A DNA stretch of 15,880 nt from Candidatus Parcubacteria bacterium (GCA_027039745.1 JALUMP010000010.1:1-15880); one strand, 5' to 3'. Counted from the first letter of the stretch, positions 1 through 7,168 are shown. Translations and numbers: made by a program. Notes: generated by a model not told the origin, from the letters alone.

Positions 1-271
<271 letters not shown>

Positions 272-832
272 AATTTTAAATTATTTGAGACTATAATATT
301 ATTAATTAAAAAATGCTTCAAACCCTCACAAAACAACAATATCTCACAAAAAAGAAAACCCTTTCTCCCTATTTTTCCTATTTCCAAAAATCACAACACT
401 CTCAAAAATTTCAAAAATTAGACAAGGTGAATTGCAAAGCAAGAGAGGGTGCCCTGGGGTATAAAGAACGAGGCGACAACAAGCTACAATATGAGCCGTA
501 TAAATATACGGTGAATGTTGGTGCGAAGAAGTCAACAAAGTTATTTACTACACCACACTATCGCTGTAAAAGCTTGCTTTCTTCGAAAGCTAAGTTTTTA
601 GCCAGCTCCGCATACGTAAAATATAGTCCTTCACTTTGTTCTCTCTTTATTTTACTTAAGAGTATTTCCAAAAATATAGTCGTTACACTCTTTATTTTTT
701 AGGTCATTTTTGTCGTTTTTGTCATTTTATTATAAGTTCTATGTGATTGAAGGTGTATTCTGTTTATAGATTTTATTTTTTTCATTTTATTTTTAAACTT
801 GCATTTTAAGAGGGGGGGGGTAAAATGGATGA
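272..832. other. Non-coding interval with a GC-richer, hairpin-containing core
   Basis: No convincing gene was found in 272-832. The left part (about 305-420) is strongly A/C-rich on the plus strand. The core (about 425-660) is visibly richer in G and C than the flanking genes and holds small hairpins: a CCGTATA/TATACGG stem at 496-511 and a GCTTTC/GAAAGC stem at 576-590. A plus-strand open frame (313-702) and a minus-strand frame (302-538 when TGA is read as Trp) cross it. Neither has a recognisable domain or normal composition, so I do not call them genes. It could hold a structured RNA or a decayed element. I see no RNase P, tmRNA or SRP RNA signature. Confidence 0.4.
799..826 (+). promoter_or_regulatory. 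Putative pilin A promoter with G9 tract in the spacer
   Basis: A weak -35 (TTGCAT, 799-804) and a -10 (TAAAAT, 821-826) are separated by 16 nt. The last nine spacer bases (812-820) are all G. The -10 ends 6 nt before the ATG at 833, the spacing expected if transcription starts at the start codon. A length change in the G run would change the promoter spacing. Confidence 0.5.
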
Positions 833-1363
833 ATGAAAAAACAAAAAGGTTTCACCCTTATAGAACTATTAGTCGTTATAGCAATTATAGGAGTATTATC
901 ATCTGTTTTAATCTTGGTTATAAATCCTAGTGATCAAATAAATAAAGCCAAAGCTGCAAAAATTGCTAAAGATTTAAAATTAATAGAAAAAGCTTTTCAA
1001 CTTACAGCCGCAGATGATATGGAAAATTATGATTTGTATCCTACAGAAAGTGAGCTTGGTTTAGATAATCCACAAATTAGGACTTTGGTGGACAATGGTA
1101 GTTTAAAATATATATCAAGAGATATTGGATTAGACTTAGGAAGTGGAGTTTATAGGTATGATAATGATGGAGATACTTATGTTCCAACGAATTGCCCAGG
1201 AACAAATAATGCTGCTGGTCATGGTATATTGGTATATAGTATTTCTGGGGATGATCTGAGTGTAGTTAATGAACTTGATAGAATTTTTGATTCTAGTGAT
1301 GGATTGAATTGTGGTTTAATCAGAACGTATAATAATTTATTAGTTTTTTACTTATCTGATTAA
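833..1363 (+). CDS. Type IV pilin-like protein (pilin A)
   Basis: A 176-residue prepilin. It begins MKKQKG followed by FTLIELLVVIAIIGVLSS, the class III/type IV signal: a short basic leader, cleavage after Gly6 by prepilin peptidase, Phe at mature position 1, Glu at position 5, and then a hydrophobic assembly helix. INPSDQINKAK at the end of the helix is a pattern I associate with CPR pilins. The C-terminal globular part has Asp/Asn-rich turns (YDNDGDTY) and two cysteines. The start ATG 833 is the one that gives the leader; out-of-frame ATGs at 825 and 829 are rejected. It is very close to pilin B (4149-4679) over the first ~66 residues and diverges afterwards. The likely role is surface pilus assembly or DNA uptake, as an inference from the family. 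It converges with cysS, leaving a 34-bp gap. Confidence 0.9.
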   Translation: MKKQKGFTLIELLVVIAIIGVLSSVLILVINPSDQINKAKAAKIAKDLKLIEKAFQLTAADDMENYDLYPTESELGLDNPQIRTLVDNGSLKYISRDIGLDLGSGVYRYDNDGDTYVPTNCPGTNNAAGHGILVYSISGDDLSVVNELDRIFDSSDGLNCGLIRTYNNLLVFYLSD

Positions 1364-1397
1364 GAAAATTAAGAGAACTCACAAAGTAATTTTTCTT

Positions 1398-2834
1398 TTA
1401 TTTTTTTTCTTTTTTGATAAGTTGTTGCTCGTTGTTGTTGTCTATAATATCATATCCTAAATTATTAATTTTTTGTCGTAGTTGGTCTGATTTTTCTCAA
1501 TCTTTATTTTGTCTTGCTTGTTGTCTTTCTTCTAATAACTTTTTAATTTCGTTTGTCATGTTAGTATTATCGTTTTTTTCAGGTGTGTTGAGTTTTAAGC
1601 CAAGAACTTGGTCAAAGTCTAAAATAGTAGCTTTTTTGTCTTTGTCTGAAATGGAATTATCTTTTAAGAGTTGTCATACTAATGCTAGTGCTTCTGGAGT
1701 AGAGAAATCATCTTCTATTTTTTCAATAAATTTTTGTTTGTATGTGATAGAGATGCTTCCTCCATCAGGTAAAGAAGTTATTTTTTGTCTCAGTTTTTTT
1801 AATGCATTATGTGAAGCTTGTAATGATTCTCAGGTAAAGTTTTGTTTAGAACGATAATGGGCTTGTAGAAAAAAATATCTTAAATCTGGTGGAGAATATC
1901 CTTTTTTTTCTATATCACTTAAAAGATATGAGGTGCCTTCTGATTTTGACATTTTTTTATTATCTACTAATAAATGTTCGTTGTGTAATCAGTAATTTAC
2001 ATATGGTGCATCATTCGCGTTTTCTGATTGAGCTATTTCGTTGGTGTGGTGGATTGGGATATGCTCAATTCCACCCATTTTTAAATCTAAAGTATCGCCT
2101 AGTAGAGCTTTTCCCATAGCAGAACATTCTAAATGTCATCCAGGAAGACCTTCGCCATATTCAACAAGAGGACTTGCAAAAGCTGTGGTTGTCCATGTTT
2201 GGGAGGCATTTTTATGAGCTCCTGCTTTGAAAAACCATAGGACAAAATCTGATGGATTTTTTTTATTTTTATCGGTTATTTCACCTGTTCCTGCTCCACA
2301 TAGATTATTTTGCATATCTTGGCCAGATAGTCTATGGTAGTTTTTTGCTTTGCTCGTATCAAAGTAAACTGCAAGTGGAGTAGTATAAGCGAAACCTTTT
2401 GTTAATAGAGCTTCTATCATTTCAATTTGTTCTGGAATGTATTCTGTTGCCTTTGGAGTATGTTCTGGAAACAAAGTATTTAGTTTTTTGATATCTTCTT
2501 CGTAAGCTTTTTTGTATTTTTCGGCTATTTCTTGAGGAGAAAGCTCCTCTCTTTTTATTGCTTTTTCCATACGGTCTTCTCCTGTGTCTGCATCTCCATC
2601 GTTGTCGCCAGAAAGATGACCAACATCTGTATAATTACGCACAAAAGTAACTTTATAACCTAAATATCTTAAGCTCCTGTTAATAAAATCTGCTAAAGCA
2701 ACTGATCTTAGATTTCCTATATGTTGATTTCAATAAAGCGTAGGACCACACTGATAAAAACGAATTTTGTTTTTTTCGAGAGGTTTAAAAATTTCTTTTT
2801 TTTTGGTTAAAGTATTTTTTATTTTAAGTGTCAT
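1398..2834 (-). CDS. cysS: Cysteinyl-tRNA synthetase, with in-frame TGA read as Trp
   Basis: Class I synthetase charging tRNA-Cys, 478 residues (family about 460-480). Visible hallmarks: zinc ligands Cys29 (YQCGPTLY), Cys237 (in LPGWHLECSAM), His262 and Glu266 (GIEHIPIHHTNE) with the family spacing; the HIGN form of the HIGH signature at 38-41; and KMSKS at 294-298. Six codons are TGA, at positions where the family has or tolerates Trp: Y-W before HIGN, LPGW, NYWLHN, FTWE, LVWQ and KDWEKSD. Two further Trp are TGG. Under the standard code the gene would be cut into pieces. The start ATG at 2834 gives the full N-terminus, and a TGtTACAAT extended -10 ends 8 nt upstream. It is divergent from folD. 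The stop is TAA. Confidence 0.96.
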
Positions 2835-2842
2835 ATTTAAAT

Positions 2843-2851
2843 ATTGTAACA
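2843..2851 (-). promoter_or_regulatory. Extended -10 of cysS
   Basis: On the minus strand TGt-TACAAT (hexamer at 2848-2843) ends 8 nt before the cysS ATG, with no room for a ribosome binding site. This predicts a leaderless or near-leaderless transcript. Confidence 0.5.
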
Positions 2852-2859
2852 TAATATTT

Positions 2860-2887
2860 TTTACATTTCTTTTTTTTGGTTTATAAT
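2860..2887 (+). promoter_or_regulatory. folD promoter TTTACA-16-TATAAT
   Basis: -35 TTTACA at 2860-2865, 16-nt spacer, consensus -10 TATAAT at 2882-2887. The ATG at 2897 follows after 9 nt. The -10 lies within the longer possible TTG-start reading of folD, which supports the ATG start. Confidence 0.65.
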
Positions 2888-2896
2888 CAATATTCT

Positions 2897-3757
2897 ATGC
2901 AAAAGACTTTTGTTAATGGTAAAAAAATAAGAGATAGTATTTTAGATGATTTGGTTGAGAAATTTTCTTTGTATATCGCAAAGACAAGGAAAAAACCAAT
3001 ATTGGCTGTTTTTATTGTTGGGGAAAATAAAGTTATAAATCAATTTGTAAGTCTTAAGAGAAAAATGGCGGAAAAGCTTGGAATATTATTTCAAGAAGTT
3101 AGATTGCCAAAAGAAACAGCTACAGATTTTTTAATTGAAAAAATAAAAGAAGTTTCTTTACGTTCTGATGGGTTAATTGTGCAATTACCATTACCTGAAC
3201 ATGTAAACGAAAAAAAAGTTTTAAATTCTATTCCAACTGAGATTGATGTTGATTTATTGAACCAAAAAAGTATAGAGTTTTTTGAACAAGAGAAAGGGGA
3301 TTTTAGTATTCTTCCGCCAGTTGCAGGAGCTGTTTATGAGATTTTAAAACGAGAAAAATATAATCCAATTGGTAAGAATAATATTTTAGTTGGTTTTGGT
3401 AAATTAGTTGGTCAACCCGTGGGAGCTTTATTGCATAAAATGGGGGCTGAATATAAAGTGATAAAAAGAAATAAGAAAAATAAGGATATTTTATATGAAA
3501 AGGCAGATTTGATAATATCTGGAGCTGGAGACCCAGGTATTATTATTTCAGATATGATTTCTGATGGAGTATTTTTAATTGATGCTGGAACATCGTCTGC
3601 TAATAGTAAGATAGTTGGTGATATTGATTTGAGGTGTCTAGATAAAGCAAGCGTTTTTTCAAAAACTCCTGGCGGAGTGGGTCCAATTGCAGTAGCTATG
3701 ATATTTAAAAATTTATTTGCTTTGTTAAGGGAGAGATCAAATCTTGCAAAAAAATAA
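2897..3757 (+). CDS. folD: Methylenetetrahydrofolate dehydrogenase/cyclohydrolase
   Basis: Bifunctional one-carbon enzyme that interconverts 5,10-methylene-, methenyl- and 10-formyl-tetrahydrofolate using NADP. The 286-residue length is normal for the family. Catalytic Lys54 is visible (FVSLKRKMAEKLG), as are the conserved DGLIVQLPLPEHV block, an LPPVAGAV substitute for the usual PCTP-type motif, the dinucleotide-binding loop (GFGKLVGQPVGALL) and the C-terminal TPGGVGPIAVAM signature. There is no Trp, so it is unaffected by recoding. A TTG at 2876 would add seven residues, but the TATAAT box overlaps that extension, so ATG 2897 is preferred. It is followed 24 nt later by tRNA-Ala with no visible terminator in between, so the tRNA may be co-transcribed. 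Confidence 0.95.
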   Translation: MQKTFVNGKKIRDSILDDLVEKFSLYIAKTRKKPILAVFIVGENKVINQFVSLKRKMAEKLGILFQEVRLPKETATDFLIEKIKEVSLRSDGLIVQLPLPEHVNEKKVLNSIPTEIDVDLLNQKSIEFFEQEKGDFSILPPVAGAVYEILKREKYNPIGKNNILVGFGKLVGQPVGALLHKMGAEYKVIKRNKKNKDILYEKADLIISGAGDPGIIISDMISDGVFLIDAGTSSANSKIVGDIDLRCLDKASVFSKTPGGVGPIAVAMIFKNLFALLRERSNLAKK

Positions 3758-3781
3758 TAATTTGATAATATAACGAAATCT

Positions 3782-3855
3782 GGGCCTGTAGCTCATCTGG
3801 CTAGAGCGACCGCCTTGCACGCGGTAGGTGGCAGGTTCGAGTCCTGTCAGGTCCA
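3782..3855 (+). tRNA. tRNA-Ala (anticodon UGC)
   Basis: The cloverleaf can be folded by eye. Acceptor GGGCCTG pairs with CAGGTCC. The D-arm is GCTC/GAGC. The anticodon stem ACCGC/GCGGT has loop CTTGCAC (anticodon TGC). The T-arm is GCAGG/CCTGT with loop TTCGAGT, and the discriminator base is A. CCA is not encoded (ACAAA follows). An intrinsic terminator follows directly. Confidence 0.96.
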
Positions 3856-3866
3856 CAAAATACTAA

Positions 3867-3896
3867 AACTCAAAGCTGATGCTTTGGGTTTTTATT
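3867..3896 (+). terminator. Intrinsic terminator after tRNA-Ala
   Basis: Ten-base-pair stem AACTCAAAGC / GCTTTGGGTT (one T-G wobble), loop TGAT, followed by a T-rich tail. Confidence 0.8.
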
Positions 3897-3898
3897 GT

Positions 3899-4042
3899 GT
3901 TTTGTGGAATCCGACGGGACTTGAAAAAACGTGATATACAAGAAGTGAATAAAATGAGCCTGTTTGTCGTTTATATCGGAACAGCTAGTTTTTAACGAAT
4001 AACGAATAAAGGGAAGGAAGTGAATTTAGAACTGGTGTTGAG
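3899..4042 (+). repeat. tRNA-linked repeat element, diverged copy
   Basis: Just after the tRNA-Ala terminator, 3899-3926 resembles an inverted tRNA 3' end (TTTTGTGGA, then a GGGACTTGAA T-arm-like piece). At 4017-4038 there is a 22-nt segment starting GAAGTGAATTTAGAACTGG. The same segment occurs, in the opposite orientation, in both 189-bp repeats next to tRNA-Leu (5748-5769 and 5937-5958). Between these ends is about 90 bp of unique AT-rich sequence without a gene. The rest of the 3758-4148 gap holds the tRNA, its terminator and the pilin B promoter. Confidence 0.55.
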
Positions 4043-4111
4043 TTTTTTAGTTTAATTTAAAAATTAATAAGGTATAGCTTTAGTTTTTTTACAAAAAAGG
4101 TTTTGATAAAT

Positions 4112-4139
4112 TTGATTTTTTAAAAAATAAATGTAACAT
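4112..4139 (+). promoter_or_regulatory. Putative pilin B promoter
   Basis: TTGATT (4112-4117), 16-nt spacer, TAACAT (4134-4139), then 9 nt to ATG 4149. There is no Shine-Dalgarno sequence and, unlike pilin A, no G tract in the spacer. Confidence 0.4.
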
Positions 4140-4148
4140 AAAAGTTGT

Positions 4149-4679
4149 ATGAAAAACAAAGGTTTCACTCTTATAGAACTATTAGTTGTCATAGCAATTA
4201 TAGGAGTATTATCATCCGTTTTAATCTTGGTTATAAATCCTAGTGATCAAATAAACAAAGCAAAAGCTGCAAAAATTGCTAAAGATTTCAAATTAATAGA
4301 AAAAGCTTTTCAACTTACAGCTGCAGATGATATGGAAAATTATGTTTTATATCCAGTAGAACCTATTTCTGGAGGAGCTAAAATAAGTCAAATGATTGAT
4401 AACAGTCATTTAAAATATATTTCAAGAGATATTTCTCCTGGAAATATTGGAGTTGGGTATTATGTTTATGATAATGACGATAATGTTTATCCATATTTAA
4501 ATAATTGTCCTGGTGGAAGCAATGGGGGTGGAGTAAATATTTTGATTCAAGATGCAGCAAACGAAACTTCTTTAGTAAATCAATTGGATAAAATGATAGA
4601 TAATTCTGATGGTTTAGGATGTGGTAAGCTAAGGACAGCTTATGGGCATATTATATTTAATTTAGATGATAATCAGTAA
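4149..4679 (+). CDS. Type IV pilin-like protein (pilin B), paralogue of pilin A
   Basis: A 176-residue prepilin with a five-residue leader MKNKG, cleavage before FTLIELLVVIAIIGVLSS, and Glu at mature position 5. Residues up to about 66 match pilin A almost exactly, and the DNA is also nearly identical there. The C-terminal halves share only a scaffold: LKYISRDI, a Y-DND-turn, NCPG, and NSDGLGCG-LR versus SSDGLNCGLIR. Two cysteines are conserved. This pattern indicates a recent duplication or gene conversion with diversification of the exposed domain. Pilin family membership is clear; the specific role (fibre subunit, adhesion, DNA uptake) is not visible. It stands alone between tRNA-Ala and ppaC on the same strand. 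Confidence 0.9.
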   Translation: MKNKGFTLIELLVVIAIIGVLSSVLILVINPSDQINKAKAAKIAKDFKLIEKAFQLTAADDMENYVLYPVEPISGGAKISQMIDNSHLKYISRDISPGNIGVGYYVYDNDDNVYPYLNNCPGGSNGGGVNILIQDAANETSLVNQLDKMIDNSDGLGCGKLRTAYGHIIFNLDDNQ

Positions 4680-4711
4680 TATGTTTAAAAATATATATTT
4701 TTAATTTAATC

Positions 4712-4740
4712 TTGATTTAGAATAAGTTTTCTTGTAATAT
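4712..4740 (+). promoter_or_regulatory. Putative ppaC promoter
   Basis: TTGATT (4712-4717), 17-nt spacer, TAATAT (4735-4740), then 9 nt to the ATG at 4750. Confidence 0.4.
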
Positions 4741-4749
4741 TGAGAAATT

Positions 4750-5676
4750 ATGATAAAAGTATTTGGACACAAGGCTCCTGACACAGACACAACAGGAAGC
4801 GCGATTTTATGAGCATGGTTTTTAAACAACCATACTAGTCAAAAAGCAGAGGCGTTTGTTTTGGGTAGATTGAATAAAGAAACAAATTTTATTTTAAATC
4901 ACTGAAAACTTGCCGAACCAGAATTATTAGAAAATCTTAATGAAAATGATGATGTGGTAATAGTTGATACAAATAATGATCAAGAATTACCAAATAATAT
5001 TTCAGAGTGTAATATTTTACAAATTATTGATCATCACAGATTGGCTGGTGGTTTATCAACAAAATCTCCATTAGAAATTACAATTAAACCTGTAGCATGT
5101 ACTGCTACTATTATTTACGATTTGATAGGAGAGAGCATAGTGAAAGATATGCCCGAAAATATGAAAGGGCTGATGATGTCTTGTATCTTGTCTGATACTT
5201 TGGCTTTTAGATCTCCTACCACAACTCCTCATGATAGAGATGTGGTAGAAAAATTGGCAAAAGAATTAGGAGTTGATGTAGATGATTATGCAGATAAAAT
5301 GTTTGCAGCAAAATCTGACTTGTCTGATGTAGGAGACAACCATGTAGTGTTGATGGATAGTAAAAAAGTATCTGTTGGTGACAAGAATCTTAGGGTGTCT
5401 GTAATTGAGACGACAGTGCCAGAAGAAATTATTGCTAGAAAAGATAATCTTGTAAAAACTATTTCTGAAATAAAAGAAAGTGAGGATCTTGATGATATTT
5501 TGTTTTTTGTAATTGATATTTTTAAAGAAGAAGCAACTGTTTTTATTCAAAATGATTTTGTAAAAAGTATTATTGAAGAGTCTTTTGATGTTTCTGTAGA
5601 ATCTGATATAGAAGTTTTGTCAGGAATTGTTTCACGTAAAAAACAAATTATTCCCGCTTTGAGATTACCTAATTAA
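4750..5676 (+). CDS. ppaC: Manganese-dependent (family II) inorganic pyrophosphatase
   Basis: A 308-residue DHH/DHHA2 enzyme hydrolysing pyrophosphate to phosphate (family about 309 residues). The N-terminus VFGHKAPDTDTTGSAI carries metal ligands His7, Asp11 and Asp13. Further blocks are Asp73 (IVDTNND, where the family usually has DHNE), the DHH motif at 94-96, PVACTATI, and SCILSDTLAFRSPTTT. The DHHA2 domain ends with SGIVSRKKQIIPAL, the substrate-binding SRKKQ signature. Trp21 (TGA) and Trp23 (TGG) lie two codons apart in the conserved SAI-x-WAW-like stretch, and Trp52 in LNHW is TGA. So the true start is ATG 4750, and a standard-code prediction would begin only after Trp52. The Thr in place of His after Asp73 is unusual. 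Confidence 0.95.
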
Positions 5677-5713
5677 TTTTTTTAAATTAAAGTTAATAAA
5701 GAACTAAACATAT

Positions 5714-6126
5714 GTTTGGTTTTTATTTGTGCCCGGAAGAGGGCTCGACACCAGTTCTAAATTCACTTCGTTCATTAAGAACTCGTTGTCTCGACGTTCG
5801 TATATTTTTTCACAAGTTCAAAAATATATACTCACTTTTTTCGAGCCCTCAAGAAAACAAAGCAAGTTGTTTTCTTTCCGAGCACAAAAAAACCGCACTT
5901 TCGTTTGGTTTTTATTTGTGCCCGGAAGAGGGCTCGACACCAGTTCTAAATTCACTTCGTTCATTAAGAACTCGTCGTCTCGACGTTCGTATATTTTTTC
6001 ACAAGTTCAAAAATATATACTTACTTTTTTCGAGCCCTCAAGAAAACAAAGCAGTTTGTTTTCTTTCCGAGCACAAAAAAACCGCACTTTCGTTTGGTTT
6101 TTATTTGTGCCCGGAAGAGGGCTCGA
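5714..6126. repeat. 189-bp tandem repeats carrying the tRNA-Leu 3' end
   Basis: Copy 1 is 5714-5902 and copy 2 is 5903-6091; they differ at only a few positions. A third, 35-bp partial copy (6092-6126) runs into the functional tRNA-Leu. Each copy contains, at the same offset (5730, 5919 and 6108), the tRNA-Leu 3' end from the T-loop through the acceptor strand and discriminator. Each full unit also has a second, inverted and modified tRNA-3'-like piece (TCGAGCCCTC at 5841-5850 and CCGAGCACAAA at 5878-5888), split by a hairpin AAGAAAACA/TGTTTTCTT (5851-5876). The open frames across the repeats (5712-6149 and 5729-6238) are repeat-driven and not judged genes. Confidence 0.95.
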
Positions 6127-6189
6127 ACCTCCACAGATTGCTCTACTAGTTCCTAAGACTAGCGCGTCTACCAATTCCGCCATCCGGGC
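6108..6189 (-). tRNA. tRNA-Leu (anticodon UAG)
   Basis: On the minus strand the gene starts GCCCGGATGGCGGAATTGG, with the D-arm GGTAGACGC typical of tRNA-Leu. The anticodon stem is CTAGT/ACTAG with loop CTTAGGA (anticodon TAG). A short variable arm follows, then the T-arm GAGG-TTCGAGC-CCTC and the acceptor strand CCGGGC. The discriminator A is at 6108. CCA is not encoded. Two extra copies of its 3' end lie immediately downstream in the tandem repeats. Confidence 0.95.
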
Positions 6190-6244
6190 ATATACTTACG
6201 ATATAGCAATTTTTGAAAAGATACCGCTAAACTTTTAATTATTT

Positions 6245-6292
6245 TACGACGCCTGCGTCTACCCCTGAGTACATCACTTGCGCCATCCAAGC
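6245..6292 (-). other. Possible tRNA-Leu-like 5' remnant
   Basis: The minus strand reads GCTTGGATGGCGCAAG and then, about 15 nt later, GGGTAGACGC. These two blocks resemble the 5' end and D-arm of the neighbouring tRNA-Leu, separated by unrelated bases. The segment ends in a GACGC/GCGTC hairpin (6248-6259). No full cloverleaf can be drawn, so it would be a relic at best. Confidence 0.25.
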
Positions 6293-6352
6293 TAATATAT
6301 TTAACCAATGAATATTGTATCAAAAGTTTGGAAAAATAAAAGTATGATTGCA

Positions 6353-6361
6353 TGATATAAT
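6353..6361 (+). promoter_or_regulatory. Extended -10 of the rluF-like gene
   Basis: TGa-TATAAT (hexamer 6356-6361) ends 6 nt before the ATG at 6368, so the A of ATG is the expected transcription start. Confidence 0.55.
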
Positions 6362-6367
6362 TTAAAT

Positions 6368-7081
6368 ATGAAAAAAACAAATGAGCTGATTAGGATTAAT
6401 AAGTTTCTACTTTTAAAAAATATTTGTTCTCGTAGAGAGGCAGACAGATTTATAGAAAAAGGAATGGTTTTTGTAAATGGTAAAAGAGCAAAGCTTGGAC
6501 AAAAAGTTTCAGAACGTGATGATGTTTCTATTTCTAAAGAAGCTAAAAACAAGATTGATAAAAAAATAATTGTTTTAGTTAATAAGCCAGTTGGGTATGT
6601 TTCTCATAATCCACAACGAGATGAAAAAGATATTTTAGAGTTGTTAAAGTTTAAAGAGAAACTTTCTCCAGTAGGAAGACTTGATAAAAAAAGTCATGGT
6701 CTTCTTTTGATGACAAACAATGGAAGAATTGTTGATAGACTTTTAAATCCTGCATTTGCTCATGAAAAAGAGTATTTCATTACAGTCAATAAGCGCATTA
6801 CTCCATTTTTTTTAAAGCAAATGTCCGACGGCGTAGATATTGAAGGTTATGTAACAAAAAAAGCTCAAATAGAAAAAGTAGATTCTCGTTCTTTTTATCT
6901 TACTCTTACAGAAGGAAAAAAGCATCAAATAAGGCGTATGTGTCAGGCTCTGGGGTATGAGGTGCAAGACTTGCAGAGAGTTAGAATAATGAATTTAGAA
7001 TTAGATGACTTACCTTTGGGTAAGCATAGGATTTTAAAAGGAGAAGAGGAGGTTGATTTTATGAAAAGCATTGGTCTCTAA
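6368..7081 (+). CDS. rluF: RsuA/RluB/RluF-family pseudouridine synthase, RluF-like
   Basis: A 237-residue rRNA pseudouridine synthase. An S4 RNA-binding domain covers about residues 8-55 (IRINKFLLLKNICSRREADRF and FVNGKRA). The catalytic domain has LVNKPVGYVSH, then the active-site motif GRLDKKSHGLLLMTNNG with catalytic Asp106. Near the C-terminus is EGKKHQIRRMCQALGYEV, followed by LQRVRIMN and LPLGKHR, which matches RluF (23S rRNA U2604) better than RsuA or RluB. The exact target is an inference. There is no Trp codon. The stop is TAA, and the thrS attenuator promoter begins within about 6 bp, so transcription of the two is probably separate. Confidence 0.88.
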   Translation: MKKTNELIRINKFLLLKNICSRREADRFIEKGMVFVNGKRAKLGQKVSERDDVSISKEAKNKIDKKIIVLVNKPVGYVSHNPQRDEKDILELLKFKEKLSPVGRLDKKSHGLLLMTNNGRIVDRLLNPAFAHEKEYFITVNKRITPFFLKQMSDGVDIEGYVTKKAQIEKVDSRSFYLTLTEGKKHQIRRMCQALGYEVQDLQRVRIMNLELDDLPLGKHRILKGEEEVDFMKSIGL

Positions 7082-7086
7082 GGGTC

Positions 7087-7114
7087 TTGCTTTTTTTTAT
7101 TATAAGGGTAATAT
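7087..7114 (+). promoter_or_regulatory. Promoter of the thrS leader
   Basis: TTGCTT (7087-7092), 16-nt spacer, TAATAT (7109-7114). The leader-peptide ATG follows after only 6 nt, so even the leader peptide appears to be translated from a leaderless transcript. Confidence 0.5.
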
Positions 7115-7120
7115 AAAAAT

Positions 7121-7168
7121 ATGTTCAAAAGAACTACAACAACAACCATAACAACTGAGACTGCTTAA
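7121..7168 (+). CDS. Threonine leader peptide of the thrS attenuator
   Basis: A 15-codon open frame, ATG 7121 to TAA 7166-7168, encoding MFKRTTTTTITTETA. Eight of fifteen residues are Thr, including five in a row, plus one Ile, strongly resembling enterobacterial thrL in design. It lies directly upstream of an alternative antiterminator/terminator structure and thrS. Ribosome stalling at the Thr codons when charged tRNA-Thr is scarce would allow thrS transcription. It is too short for routine gene calling. Confidence comes from the combination of Thr run, adjacent terminator and identity of the downstream gene. Confidence 0.85.
   Translation: MFKRTTTTTITTETA

Noticed and set aside
302..538. 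Minus-strand frame extended by reading TGA as Trp (78 codons, ending in GFEAFFN)
   Set aside because: Only a TTG start is available, there is no family signature, and it overlaps the hairpin-rich non-coding block. It is kept as an unexplained region rather than a gene.
313..702. 129-codon plus-strand open frame
   Set aside because: Its composition is dominated by A/C-rich DNA, no domain is visible, and no promoter sits at the usual spacing.
808..820. AAG-A-G9 run as a strong Shine-Dalgarno site for pilin A
   Set aside because: A TAAAAT -10 box lies between it and the ATG, and no other gene here has a Shine-Dalgarno site. A position in the promoter spacer is the better explanation, though not proven.
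1414..1857. Plus-strand open frame opposite cysS, and other antisense frames opposite folD, ppaC, pyrG and the NYN gene
   Set aside because: They are shadows of well-supported genes on the other strand and show no independent features.
2876..2896. TTG start adding seven residues to folD
   Set aside because: It overlaps the consensus TATAAT promoter, and the ATG at 2897 gives the normal FolD N-terminus and places catalytic Lys at 54.
5712..6238. Repeat-containing open frames 5712-6149 and 5729-6238
   Set aside because: They arise because the 189-bp tandem repeat length is a multiple of three (63 codons). They run into tRNA-Leu on the opposite strand and show no protein-like composition.
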